Source of the DNA: Nocardia carnea NBRC 14403
GTDB taxonomy: Bacteria > Actinomycetota > Actinomycetes > Mycobacteriales > Mycobacteriaceae
NCBI RefSeq assembly: GCF_000308515.1
Contig: NZ_BAFV01000053.1
Coordinates: 152,162-216,161 of the forward strand
Direction: 5' to 3'
Length of the DNA: 64,000 bases
In this document: one piece after another, positions 40,256 to 48,915 of the stretch
How positions within the stretch are numbered: the stretch's first letter is position 1
Layout: each line of letters opens with the position of its first letter
Notes under the pieces: model-generated
Told to the model about the DNA's origin: nothing
The model's input: the letters and a program-made list of their open reading frames with translations, nothing else
The model's database searches: none
Made by a program: the position numbers and the translations under genes

Positions 40256-41421
40256 GAGAGCACGCCTCCGTCGAGTTCGGTGAAGGTGTCGCGCACCCAG
40301 TCGGCGATGAAGGTGGTCACGTGCGGCAGGTGGTCGAGGCCGATATGTTCGGTCGCGCCTTCCTCCGGCGTGAAGAGCCGTAGTTCGCGTTTGGGGCTGT
40401 TGACCGCCTGGTCGTAGGAACGGTGCGCGTATTCGAGCGGGATCTGCCGATCCTTTTCGCCGTGCGCGATCAGGAACGGCACTGTGATCTTCTCGACCAC
40501 GCCGTCGAGGTGGATATCCTCGGCGAACTCGATGAAGGTCGGGATATCGGGCTGTCCCCACACCCACAGCACATGATCCCAATAGTGCGGGACCGGGTTC
40601 TCGCCCTCGCGGTCGAGCCGCCGCTTCTGCACCGCGCCCCAGTTGTGGTTGGCGCCCCAGGCCACGCAGAGTGCGAGACGTTTCTCGAACGCCGCGGCGC
40701 GCGGGACGTAGTAGCCGCCGAGCGACCAGCCGGCCAGCCCGATCCGGTCGGCGCGAATATCGGGGCGGGCTTCGAGCCAGTCGACGCAGGCGGCGGCCCA
40801 CACCTCGGTATCGATCCGGGCGGTGAGCCCCTGCAACCGCAGCGCCTCACCGCTGCCGGGGCAGTCGACCATCAGCGTGGAGATACCGCGAGCGGCGAGT
40901 TCGGTATGGATTCCGGCGCCGACCATCATCTCCTTGGTGGAGTCCAGCCCGTTCCACATGATGACCACCGGTGTCGGGGCACCGTCGGCCGACGCGTTGT
41001 GGAAGTACGCCGGAAGAGTGGTGTCCTCGTAGGGAATCGCGACCTTGGTGGTCGCCGGGTCGATCAGCGCACACGATTTCAGCAGCAGGTCCACGCTGCG
41101 CTGATATTCGGCATTGCGACTCGAATCCTTGGCGCTCTGCATCCGCTCCGCCTGCGCGACATACACCGACGCACGGAAATACACCTGCCCGGCAGTGCGC
41201 CGATGGCCCGCTTTCTCCGCGTCCACGGCCTGCTGTTCGAGCCGGTCGGCCACCGCCCGCCAGGCGGCCATGAACTCGGCGGTGCCCACATCGGCGCCCT
41301 GAACGGCGAGTTCGCGGATGGGGCGGCAGGCGCGGTCGACCTCGTCGATCAGGCCGCCGCTGTTGAGTGTCGCGACGACGCCGAGGTTCCAGATGTAGTT
41401 GCCCGGAAAGTATTCGAACAT
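40252..41421 (-). CDS. Alpha/beta hydrolase, FrsA/DHPON-hydrolase-like
   Basis: 389 aa. An N-terminal helical cap of about 130 residues precedes an alpha/beta hydrolase core. Nucleophile elbow GLAGWSLGGYYVPRA (Ser in GWSLGG), acid in HGEKDRQIPLEY, His in EHIGLDHLP. The large cap plus VVIMWNGLDSTKEM resembles 2,6-dihydroxypseudooxynicotine hydrolase and FrsA-like proteins, which split C-C bonds of ring-cleavage or diketone products. Predicted step: hydrolysis of a C-C bond in an aromatic catabolite. Confidence 0.8.
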   Translation of the reverse strand: MFEYFPGNYIWNLGVVATLNSGGLIDEVDRACRPIRELAVQGADVGTAEFMAAWRAVADRLEQQAVDAEKAGHRRTAGQVYFRASVYVAQAERMQSAKDSSRNAEYQRSVDLLLKSCALIDPATTKVAIPYEDTTLPAYFHNASADGAPTPVVIMWNGLDSTKEMMVGAGIHTELAARGISTLMVDCPGSGEALRLQGLTARIDTEVWAAACVDWLEARPDIRADRIGLAGWSLGGYYVPRAAAFEKRLALCVAWGANHNWGAVQKRRLDREGENPVPHYWDHVLWVWGQPDIPTFIEFAEDIHLDGVVEKITVPFLIAHGEKDRQIPLEYAHRSYDQAVNSPKRELRLFTPEEGATEHIGLDHLPHVTTFIADWVRDTFTELDGGVLS

Positions 41422-41433
41422 GATTTCCTCTGC

Positions 41434-42183
41434 TCAGTGGGTGGATTGTGGGGGCTGGTAGAGCGGGCGCAGGGCATCGGAGACGGGTTTCGCGCCCGCG
41501 TGTGAAGCGACACCGCCGTCGACGGGGATCTCGGCTCCGGTCACATACGAGGCGCCGTCGCCGAGTAGGAACACGACAACGGACGCGACCTCCTCCGGGC
41601 TGCCCGCACGGCCCAGCGGCGCGGCGGCGATCGAGGAGTTCCGGAATTCCGCGGGCGCCGACGCGGTCATCGGCGTTTCGATGAAGCCGGGATGCACGGT
41701 ATTGACCCGAATTCCGCGTTCGCCGAGTTCCAGGGCCGCCGTGCGAGTGAGCCCACGGACCGCCCATTTACTGGTCGTGTAGGCCAGCGGGTAATGGCCC
41801 TGGTAGGCGGCGAGGGAACCGATCAGGACGACCGAACCGCCGGCCGGCATCAGCGGTGACAGCGCCTGGATCGCCTGCAACGGACCGCCGACGTTCACCG
41901 CATGGGTATCGGCGAGGGCGTCCGGGGTGACGTCCTCGAGCCGCGCCCGCCAGGTGATGCCCGCGCAGTTGACCAGGCCGTGGACCGGTTCACCGGCAAG
42001 GTCGGTGACCAACGCCGACCAATCCCCCGGGTCGCGTACGTCGAGCCGGCGGATTCCGTCCCCGGCATTCCGGTCGACCGCGACCGCGCGAGCACCGGCG
42101 GCGGTGACCGCGGCCGTTACCGCGGCACCGATTCCCGCCCCGGCCCCGGTGACGACCACAGTGCGTCCGGCGAGCGTGCTCAT
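41434..42183 (-). CDS. SDR family dehydrogenase
   Basis: 249 aa. Cofactor motif TGAGAGIG (residues 12-19), NCAG (NNAG equivalent) at about 73-76, Ser in VVLIGSLAAYQG, catalytic Tyr-x3-Lys as YTTSK, and C-terminal EIPVDGGVASHAG. NAD(P)-dependent oxidation or reduction of a hydroxyl in the same catabolic pathway. Its start codon overlaps the FAH-family stop region (42180-42183). Confidence 0.9.
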   Translation of the reverse strand: MSTLAGRTVVVTGAGAGIGAAVTAAVTAAGARAVAVDRNAGDGIRRLDVRDPGDWSALVTDLAGEPVHGLVNCAGITWRARLEDVTPDALADTHAVNVGGPLQAIQALSPLMPAGGSVVLIGSLAAYQGHYPLAYTTSKWAVRGLTRTAALELGERGIRVNTVHPGFIETPMTASAPAEFRNSSIAAAPLGRAGSPEEVASVVVFLLGDGASYVTGAEIPVDGGVASHAGAKPVSDALRPLYQPPQSTH

Positions 42184-43163
42184 CGCGGACTTCTTCGGAA
42201 GGCCGCGTAGTCGCGCCGCCGCACGGGACTCAGCGGTGGTGCGGGATCGGCGATTCCGACCCGGCCGCTCAACGCACCGATCCCTTCGACGGTGAGCGTC
42301 ACGACGTCACCGGGTTGCAGCGGCCGTGGATCCTGTTCGCCGCGCCTGCCCCACAGTTCGCCGAGACAGCCGCCGTTGCCGACGGTGCCCGAACCGATCA
42401 CATCGCCGGGGACGACCCCGCTGTCACGAGAGGCGTAGGCGATCATCGATTCGAAGGTCCAGCCCGCATTGCTCAGCACATCGCGGCCGATCTCCACACC
42501 GTTGACACTCACCGCGCAGTCGAGGTCGAGGAAACCGTCGGCGTCGCGGTAGGGGTCGAATTCGTCGGCGGTGACGATCCATGGCCCCAGGCTGGTCGCG
42601 AAATCCTTGCCTTTCGCCGGCCCCAGCGACACCTGCATCTCCCGGCTCTGCAGATCGCGGGCCGACCAGTCGTTCATGATCGTGTACCCGAAGATCGCCT
42701 CCCGTGCCTGGTCCTCGGGGAGCGACCGGCCCGTCCGGCCCACGACCGCGGCGACCTCGAGTTCGAAATCGCGCACGACACAGGTCGCCGGGAACAGTGC
42801 CTCGTCGTCCGGTCCGAGGACGGCGTGCGGGTTGGTGAAATAGAACGTCGGCGCGTCGTACCACGCGTCGGGCACCCCGGACTTGCCGTCCACGCTGCGG
42901 CGCACGCCTTCGACGTGTTCCTCGAACGCCACACTGTCGCGGATGGACGCAGGCCGCAGCGGGGCCAGCAGCCTCAGCTCGCTCAGCCCTCGCCCGGCCT
43001 GCTCAGCGCGGGCGTGACCGGCCAGCCGGTGTGCTTCAGGCAGACCGGCGTCGATCACGTCGCGCATGCTCAGTCCCGCGGGGAACGGATACACCGTGTC
43101 ACCGTCGACCAGCCCGACACGGGGTTCCACGAGATCGGGCGCGGTGAAAGTCGCGAGCCGCAT
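42180..43163 (-). CDS. Fumarylacetoacetate hydrolase family protein
   Basis: 327 aa from the ATG at 43163, one base overlapping the stop of the dioxygenase gene. FAH C-terminal fold: DFELEVAAVVGRTGRSL with the metal-binding Glu pair, FGYTIMNDWSARDLQSREMQVSLGPAKGKDFATSLGPWIV (split; Asp ligand in NDWSARD), GSGTVGNGGCLGELWG. It would hydrolyse or hydrate an acylpyruvate/dienoate ring-fission product. Substrate inferred from the neighbours. Confidence 0.9.
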   Translation of the reverse strand: MRLATFTAPDLVEPRVGLVDGDTVYPFPAGLSMRDVIDAGLPEAHRLAGHARAEQAGRGLSELRLLAPLRPASIRDSVAFEEHVEGVRRSVDGKSGVPDAWYDAPTFYFTNPHAVLGPDDEALFPATCVVRDFELEVAAVVGRTGRSLPEDQAREAIFGYTIMNDWSARDLQSREMQVSLGPAKGKDFATSLGPWIVTADEFDPYRDADGFLDLDCAVSVNGVEIGRDVLSNAGWTFESMIAYASRDSGVVPGDVIGSGTVGNGGCLGELWGRRGEQDPRPLQPGDVVTLTVEGIGALSGRVGIADPAPPLSPVRRRDYAAFRRSPR

Positions 43164-44101
43164 CAGACGGGAGGCGCGACGAAGCAGCCGCGGTCGGGGT
43201 CGTTGAACGATTTCTTCGCCACGAATTCCTCCATCGGGTTCGCGGTGCCCCACTGGTCGCTCACGGTGGGGTCGGAGAAGTCGTACAGGTGCGGATGCCA
43301 GGTGTCCTCGTCGAGTTCTTCCAGTTCGGTGGTGTATTCGACGGTGTTGCCGTGCGGGTCGAGGAAGTAGCTGAAGGTGTTGTTACCCGCCATATGCCGG
43401 CCCGGGCCCCACACCTTCTCGACTCCCCCGCGCAGCAGCCTGCCGGTGCCGCGCATGTATTCGTCGATCCCGCGCATCTCGAACGAGGCGTGATGCAGTG
43501 AGACGTGCGGGCATCGTGCGATGGCGATGCTGTGATGGAACCGGTTGGTGCGCAGGAACCACATCATCTCGCCCATATGCGAGTGGAAGAGGGTGTCGGA
43601 CAGCGCGAAGGACAGGTGCCTCTGGTAGAAGGCAACGGTCGCTTCGGGATTCGGCGAATTGATCACGACATGCGACAGCTTCACCGGCACCGACTCCCCC
43701 TCCTCGACCCTGCGATGCTGCCGCACGGCCACGTCCGAGGACACCTCGAGCGTGCGGCCGTCGTTGTCGAAGAACCGGAAACCGTAACCGCCACCGGGGG
43801 TTTGCAGTTCACCGGGACTGCTGGCCAGTTTCACACCATCGGCGGCCAGCCGTTCCGCCATCGTGTCCACATCGGCGGGAGTCGCCGCACCGAACGCGAT
43901 GAGGTCGAGGCGTTTCTCCTCGGCCTTGCGCAAGCGCACCGAATACTGTTCCGGCGAGCCGGCCGCGGCCAGGAAGGCGATGCCGCTCTCGGTCGTCTGC
44001 GGTTCCAGCCCCCACATATTCGTATAGAACTCGAACTGCTTGTCGTAGTCGGGGACGGCCAGATCGACATGCCGCAGATGGGTGATCAATCGTTCGTTCA
44101 T
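43163..44101 (-). CDS. VOC-family extradiol dioxygenase
   Basis: 312 aa, two VOC modules: LRHVDLAVPDYDKQFEFYTNMWGLEP and KLSHVVINSPNPEATVAFYQRHLSF. Candidate Fe(II) ligands of the second module are the His of SHVVI, the His of SLHHASFEM and the Glu of TVEYTTELEE. Length and two-module layout fit type I extradiol ring-cleavage dioxygenases. It would open the ring of the catechol or hydroxylated heterocycle made by the FAD monooxygenase upstream. Confidence 0.85.
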   Translation of the reverse strand: MNERLITHLRHVDLAVPDYDKQFEFYTNMWGLEPQTTESGIAFLAAAGSPEQYSVRLRKAEEKRLDLIAFGAATPADVDTMAERLAADGVKLASSPGELQTPGGGYGFRFFDNDGRTLEVSSDVAVRQHRRVEEGESVPVKLSHVVINSPNPEATVAFYQRHLSFALSDTLFHSHMGEMMWFLRTNRFHHSIAIARCPHVSLHHASFEMRGIDEYMRGTGRLLRGGVEKVWGPGRHMAGNNTFSYFLDPHGNTVEYTTELEELDEDTWHPHLYDFSDPTVSDQWGTANPMEEFVAKKSFNDPDRGCFVAPPV

Positions 44102-44144
44102 GCTTTTGCCCTTCGTTCGGGTCGGGGAATCGGCCGGATACCGC

Positions 44145-45275
44145 TCAGGCGGGTTCGGCGACCATGTGCGAGATACGGGTCATCAGTCCGGCGATATCGC
44201 CCTGTTCACCGTCGAGCAGCCACTGTCCGAGCTGAACCGAGGATTCGACGACATCCTTCGCCCGGGGCAGCCGGCGGCCGGTGAACTCACGCCAGAGTTC
44301 CTCGGATACCGCGTCGTGGGCGATCAGCAGTTCGACCAGTACCGCGGCGTCCTCCAGCGCTTGGGCACACCCCTGCGCGAGGGTCGGCGGGCAACTGTGG
44401 GCGGCATCGCCGATCAGCACCACCCGGCCGCGGCGCCATGGCCCGTCGATCACATGGCTTTCGAATTTCGCGTAGTTGATCCGGTCCGGGTCGGTCATCG
44501 AAGCCCGCACTTCGTCCCACGGACCGTGGTAGGCGGCCGCCAGCTCCAGCATCGCGGCCAGGCCGTGCTCCGGAGTCGGCCGGGCATCGTCGCGGGCATT
44601 TTCCACCAGGTAGGCATAAAGAGTGTCGGGCCCGGTCGGGCAGTATCCGGCGATATAGGCCGGACCGCCGTAGTAGAGATCGGTGCGGGTGATCGAGGCA
44701 GGCCGAGGGGCGAACAGCCGCCAGATCCCCATGCCGGTGGGCCGCGGCTCGATATCGATACCGAGCGTGCGCCGCGTCCACGAGTGGATACCGTCCGCGC
44801 CGACGACGAGGTCGTAGCGGCCGATGGAACCGTCGGAGAAATCGATGTCCACGCCCTGCTCGTCGGCGGCCAGGCCGGTGGGTGCGATACCGAAGCGGAT
44901 CTTCGCGCCCGCCGCGACGGCCCGGCCCACGAGGATGCGGGCCAGATCGGGACGGAACATGCCCATATTGGCCGGCAGGTCCGGGCCGCCGGAGCGCAAC
45001 TCGTCGAGTTCGACCAGTAGGGTGCCCGCGGGGTCCGGTGCGCGCAGGCCCAAGGTGTCGTAGGCGTAACCTTTCGCACGCACCTCGTCCCAGACCCCCA
45101 GCTGTCGCAGAATGCGTAAAGCATTGCCCTGCAACGTGATACCCGAACCCAGCGCGGCGATATCGGGTTTGGTCTCGACGATTTCGACCGATACCCCGGC
45201 CTCGGCGAGCAGGATCGCGGTGGCGGTACCGGCGGAACCGGCGCCGATCACCAACACATTCCGGACAGCAGACAC
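44145..45275 (-). CDS. FAD-dependent aromatic monooxygenase
   Basis: 376 aa. GxGxxG motif VLVIGAGSAGTATAILLAEAG, the DG motif LVVGADGIHSWTRR and the GD motif RVVLIGDAAHSCPPTLAQGCAQALEDA, the class A flavin monooxygenase signature. NAD(P)H-dependent hydroxylation of an aromatic ring, probably creating the substrate for the VOC dioxygenase. First gene of the leftward operon, divergent from a LysR regulator. Confidence 0.9.
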   Translation of the reverse strand: MSAVRNVLVIGAGSAGTATAILLAEAGVSVEIVETKPDIAALGSGITLQGNALRILRQLGVWDEVRAKGYAYDTLGLRAPDPAGTLLVELDELRSGGPDLPANMGMFRPDLARILVGRAVAAGAKIRFGIAPTGLAADEQGVDIDFSDGSIGRYDLVVGADGIHSWTRRTLGIDIEPRPTGMGIWRLFAPRPASITRTDLYYGGPAYIAGYCPTGPDTLYAYLVENARDDARPTPEHGLAAMLELAAAYHGPWDEVRASMTDPDRINYAKFESHVIDGPWRRGRVVLIGDAAHSCPPTLAQGCAQALEDAAVLVELLIAHDAVSEELWREFTGRRLPRAKDVVESSVQLGQWLLDGEQGDIAGLMTRISHMVAEPA

Positions 45276-45383
45276 AACAGACTCCAGTGGCTCTCGTGAC
45301 CTCGCCGAGCCCTCCGCGACGAGGTGGTAGGGACCACTCTGCGACCCAGGTCACCATCACGGAAGAGCGGATCGCTTATGTTC

Positions 45384-45404
45384 ACCATCCACGCGGTTTA
45401 TGGT
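45384..45404. promoter_or_regulatory. LysR box ACCAT-N11-ATGGT
   Basis: ACCAT (45384-45388) and ATGGT (45400-45404) are perfect inverted arms with exactly 11 bp between, satisfying the T-N11-A rule for LysR regulators. It ends 7 bp before the LysR ATG at 45412 and lies in the gap to the monooxygenase start at 45275. Confidence 0.65.
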
Positions 45405-45411
45405 TCGAGGT

Positions 45412-46335
45412 ATGACCGCCGGCTGGCTGCGAAATCTGGACCTGAACCTCTTGACGACGCTCGACGCACTGCTCACCGAACGCAATGTCACCCGGGCCGC
45501 CGAGAATCTGGGCCTCAGCCAGCCCGCGGTATCGGCCGCATTGCGCCGGCTGCGCCGCCATTTCCACGACGAACTCCTGCACCGCAGCGGTAACCGCTAC
45601 GAGCTCACCCCCTTGGCCGAGCAGCTCCGTGAACCGGCCGCCGCGGCGCTTGTCGGGATCCAGCGGGTTTTCGACGCGGTCCCCGCTTTCGATCCCGCCA
45701 CGTCCAGCCGGGAGTTCACCGTGCTGGTCTCCGACTATGCGGCGACAGTATTCTGCGACCAGGTCGCGACCGTCCTCGCCGAACAGGCCCCGGGCGTGCG
45801 ATTGCGCCTGGACCAGCAGACCGGCGCCCATATCGACCAGGCCCCGGAATCACTGCGCACCGCCGACGGCACCTTCCTACCGCACGGCTTCCTGACCGAT
45901 CTGCCCTCCATCGACGTGTTCACCGACAGCTGGGTGCTCATCGTGTCGGCGGACAACACCGAGGTCGGGGACACGGTCACCCTCGAACAGCTCGCCGAAT
46001 TACCCTGGGTGGTCACCTATCACGCACCGACCGCCTTCACCCCTGCGGCCCGGCAGCTGCGCATGATCGGGATCGAACCCGATATCCGGGTGGTCGTACA
46101 GAGTTTCCTCGCAGTGCCCTTCATGGTCACCGGAACCCGTTGCGTCGCACTACTGCAACGCCGCCTCGCCGACCGGCTGGCCGCGGCCGCGAACGTCCGG
46201 GTTATCCCCTGCCCGTGGGAGGTCGTACCGCTGGTGGAGGCGTTCTGGTGGCATCCCACCCATCGCGCCGACCCCGCCCACCAGTGGTTGCGTTCGGTAC
46301 TGACAGAAGTGAGCGCAGGTGCTGCGCTGAACTGA
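45412..46335 (+). CDS. LysR family regulator
   Basis: 307 aa. N-terminal winged helix LDLNLLTTLDALLTERNVTRAAENLGLSQPAVSAALRRLRRHFHDELLHRSGNRYELT (split; NVTRAAENLGLSQPAVSAALRRLR is the helix-turn-helix) in the NodD/NahR-like arrangement. The C-terminal periplasmic-binding-type domain follows. Probably activates the divergent operon in response to the aromatic substrate or its intermediate. ATG chosen because GAGG lies 4-5 nt upstream and the domain starts right after. Confidence 0.9.
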   Translation: MTAGWLRNLDLNLLTTLDALLTERNVTRAAENLGLSQPAVSAALRRLRRHFHDELLHRSGNRYELTPLAEQLREPAAAALVGIQRVFDAVPAFDPATSSREFTVLVSDYAATVFCDQVATVLAEQAPGVRLRLDQQTGAHIDQAPESLRTADGTFLPHGFLTDLPSIDVFTDSWVLIVSADNTEVGDTVTLEQLAELPWVVTYHAPTAFTPAARQLRMIGIEPDIRVVVQSFLAVPFMVTGTRCVALLQRRLADRLAAAANVRVIPCPWEVVPLVEAFWWHPTHRADPAHQWLRSVLTEVSAGAALN

Positions 46336-46353
46336 ACACCGCAGCAGCTCCGC

Positions 46354-46386
46354 GCCCCACCGCCCGTACTGTGCGGGCAGTGGGGC
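46354..46386 (+). terminator. Hairpin between LysR gene and gentisate dioxygenase gene
   Basis: GCCCCAC (46354-46360) pairs with GTGGGGC (46380-46386); inside, GCCCG pairs with CGGGC across a C/A mismatch. Between convergent genes, so bidirectional. Confidence 0.65.
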
Positions 46387-46430
46387 ACGGTTGTCCGGCC
46401 GGCCTATCGAACGGATCTGCTCCCCAGGTA

Positions 46431-47498
46431 TCACCGGGGGCGGTGGTACTGCAGTTTTTCCACCACCGGCGCGTCGGAGAAGCGGAACAGGTCCAATTCC
46501 GTCTCGGCGTCCAGCGACCACGGCACCCACGACGGGACAACGAAGAGATCGCCCGTGGTCAGCAGCCGTTCCTCGGTGCCCAGAGTCACGCGGCCGTCGC
46601 CCTGGAAGACCTGCCAGATCGAGGAACCGACTTCACGGCGCGGTGCGGTAGCGGTCCCGGCACGCAGCCGGTGGAATTCGCAGCGAATGGTCGGCAGCAC
46701 ATCACCGCCGGTGGTCGGGTTGGTGTATTTGATCGCGGCGTGACCAGGTTCGACGGTTGCCGCGTAACCCTCTTTCTCCAACAGCAACTGCTCGGTGAGA
46801 GCGCGGTCGGTGTGCTCCCAGCGGTAGGCCGCGATCGGGGTCGAACCGGCGGAGTCCTGCGAAGAGAGGGGGGTGAGACCGGGATGCGCCCACAACCGCT
46901 CGGATCGCGAGACGGGCGGTGTGCTGGTATCGGTCACCGTTTCCGGGCCGAATTCGAAGAACCCGAAATCGAGATCGTGGGCGAGCGGGACATCGAGGCC
47001 GTCGATCCAGGCCATCGGCTCGTCGGTTTCGTTGTGGTGGCCGTGGAAGCACCAGCCCGGGGTCATCAGCAGATCACCGCGTCGCATTGCCACCGGATCA
47101 CCGTCGACGACCGTCCACACCCCCTCGCCTTCGATCACGAAACGGAAAGCGTTCTGGGCGTGGCGATGTTCCGGCGCGGTTTCGCGTGGACCGAGCCATT
47201 GGATCGCGCACCAGAGGGTCGGGGTCGCGTAGGCGGTGGGGGCCAGGCCGGGGTTGGCCAATCCGATCGCCCGGCGTTCGCCGCCGCGGCCCACGGGCAC
47301 CAATTCGCCCGAGCGGCGGGCGATATCGAGCAACTCCGACCATTTCCATACATGCGGTACGGCGGCGGGCGCGGGGTGCGCGGCCATCAGATCGGTGGTC
47401 TGGGTCCACAGCGGTGCCGTCGAATTACGTGCGAAATCGGCGTAGAGGCGATCGAGTTCGGCAGTCGGTTCCTCGGGGGTGATGTTCTCGCTTGTCAC
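46431..47498 (-). CDS. Gentisate 1,2-dioxygenase-like bicupin
   Basis: 355 aa from a GTG start with GAGGAA upstream. Two cupin domains. The first has the metal-binding EHRHAQNAFRFVIEGEGVWTVVDGD and later HGHHNE; the second reads RREVGSSIWQVFQGDGRVTLG. The WLGPRETAPEHRHAQNAFRF block is characteristic of gentisate/salicylate/1-hydroxy-2-naphthoate dioxygenases. It opens gentisate (2,5-dihydroxybenzoate) between C1 and C2 to maleylpyruvate using Fe(II) and O2. Last gene of the IclR-linked operon. Confidence 0.9.
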   Translation of the reverse strand: MTSENITPEEPTAELDRLYADFARNSTAPLWTQTTDLMAAHPAPAAVPHVWKWSELLDIARRSGELVPVGRGGERRAIGLANPGLAPTAYATPTLWCAIQWLGPRETAPEHRHAQNAFRFVIEGEGVWTVVDGDPVAMRRGDLLMTPGWCFHGHHNETDEPMAWIDGLDVPLAHDLDFGFFEFGPETVTDTSTPPVSRSERLWAHPGLTPLSSQDSAGSTPIAAYRWEHTDRALTEQLLLEKEGYAATVEPGHAAIKYTNPTTGGDVLPTIRCEFHRLRAGTATAPRREVGSSIWQVFQGDGRVTLGTEERLLTTGDLFVVPSWVPWSLDAETELDLFRFSDAPVVEKLQYHRPR

Positions 47499-47543
47499 GA
47501 AATATTCCTCAAAGACGGGAGTGGGAGGGTGTGAGCGGACCGG

Positions 47544-48911
47544 TCATTGCACGACGACCGCAGCGTCCGGGTCGGCGCCGGGTTCGACGGCCTTCTCCCG
47601 GCTTTCCGCGAGCACCGGCCGGCGAGTGCGCATGGCGTAGATAGCTACAGCACCGGCCACCATGGGCAACACGAACAGGAAGTAGATACCGCGCGGCTCC
47701 CAGTCGAGATCGAGTAGTGCGCCGGCGAGTATCGGCGAAAGGATCGCGCCCACCCGGCCGAGACCGATGATCAGGCCGACCGCCGTCGCGCGGACCGATG
47801 ACCCGTAGTACATGGGACCGATCGAGAACATGCCGGCCATCACCGCGCTGGTGGCCAATCCGAGCAGGGCAGCGGCGGCGAAGGCCACGTTCAGCGATTC
47901 CACCGATACTGCGTACAACCCGAAGGCGGCGCCCGCCACAACGAACAACGCGGTGAGGGTCCGTCGCACGCCGAACCGGCCGGCCAGCGGGCCGAAGATC
48001 AGCGCACCGGCAATTCCGCCCGCGCTGAACAGCACGCCCGCCTGCACACCGTCGGCGTCGGTGAACCCGCTGCTGGTGACGAGTTTCGGGGTCCACGAGT
48101 TGGCGAAATAGAAGCCCGCCATCAGCACGAAGAAGCTGAACCCCAGCAGCAGGGTGGTGACCGGATTGGCGCCGGTGGCAAGTTCTTTCCAGCGGCCGGC
48201 CGAACCCCGGGTGCGCGCCGGTGCCGGCGGCAGGGTGTCGAGTTCCGGCTGTCCCAGCCGGACCAGGATGGCGTTCGCCCGTTCGAGCGCCTTCGCGGGG
48301 CGCCTGGAGAGCAGATAGTCGAGCGATTCCGGCAGCACAGCCAACGCGATCAGCGCCGTCACCAGAGTCGCCCCGGCTCCGAACAGGAACACCGCCCGCC
48401 AATCGAACTGCGCCAGCAGCACACCCGCGATGATCCCGCCGACGGTGCCGCCGATCGGCTGACCGGCCGTGTAGACGCTGATCGCCGTCGACCGGGAGCG
48501 GGCCGACGAGTATTCGGCCACCATGACGTTCAGGCAGGCCTGCAGTGTGCCGATCGCCAGGCCGGTGACAATCCGGACGACGAGCAGCATCGCGAAACCG
48601 GTTGCCACCGCGGACAGCGCCATCCCGGCGGCGACCACGAATGCGCACACCACGATGGTCCGGCGACGGCCGACGATATCGGCGACCTGTGAGATCACGA
48701 TGGATCCCACCGCCATGCCGATCAGCGCGGCACTGAGCAGCGCGCCCAGCTGGGAACCGGACAGCCCCCATTCGTCGGAGATATGCGAGGCGCTGAACGC
48801 CAGCGCGAGCACATCGAATCCGTCGAGCATGTTCAGCAATACGCATACCGCGACGACGGCGTACTGCACCGGCCGCATCGGCGACGATTCGATCCGGGTC
48901 TTGATATCCAT
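47544..48911 (-). CDS. MFS aromatic acid:H+ symporter (AAHS family)
   Basis: 455 aa, about 12 membrane segments. TM1 carries the AAHS hallmark LDGFDVLALAFSA; loop 2-3 reads SQVADIVGRRRTIVVC (motif A); loop 8-9 GPLAGRFGVRRTL repeats it. Proton-coupled uptake of benzoate-type acids, here probably 3-hydroxybenzoate or gentisate given the neighbouring monooxygenase and dioxygenase. Confidence 0.9.
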   Translation of the reverse strand: MDIKTRIESSPMRPVQYAVVAVCVLLNMLDGFDVLALAFSASHISDEWGLSGSQLGALLSAALIGMAVGSIVISQVADIVGRRRTIVVCAFVVAAGMALSAVATGFAMLLVVRIVTGLAIGTLQACLNVMVAEYSSARSRSTAISVYTAGQPIGGTVGGIIAGVLLAQFDWRAVFLFGAGATLVTALIALAVLPESLDYLLSRRPAKALERANAILVRLGQPELDTLPPAPARTRGSAGRWKELATGANPVTTLLLGFSFFVLMAGFYFANSWTPKLVTSSGFTDADGVQAGVLFSAGGIAGALIFGPLAGRFGVRRTLTALFVVAGAAFGLYAVSVESLNVAFAAAALLGLATSAVMAGMFSIGPMYYGSSVRATAVGLIIGLGRVGAILSPILAGALLDLDWEPRGIYFLFVLPMVAGAVAIYAMRTRRPVLAESREKAVEPGADPDAAVVVQ

Positions 48912-48915
48912 GGTC

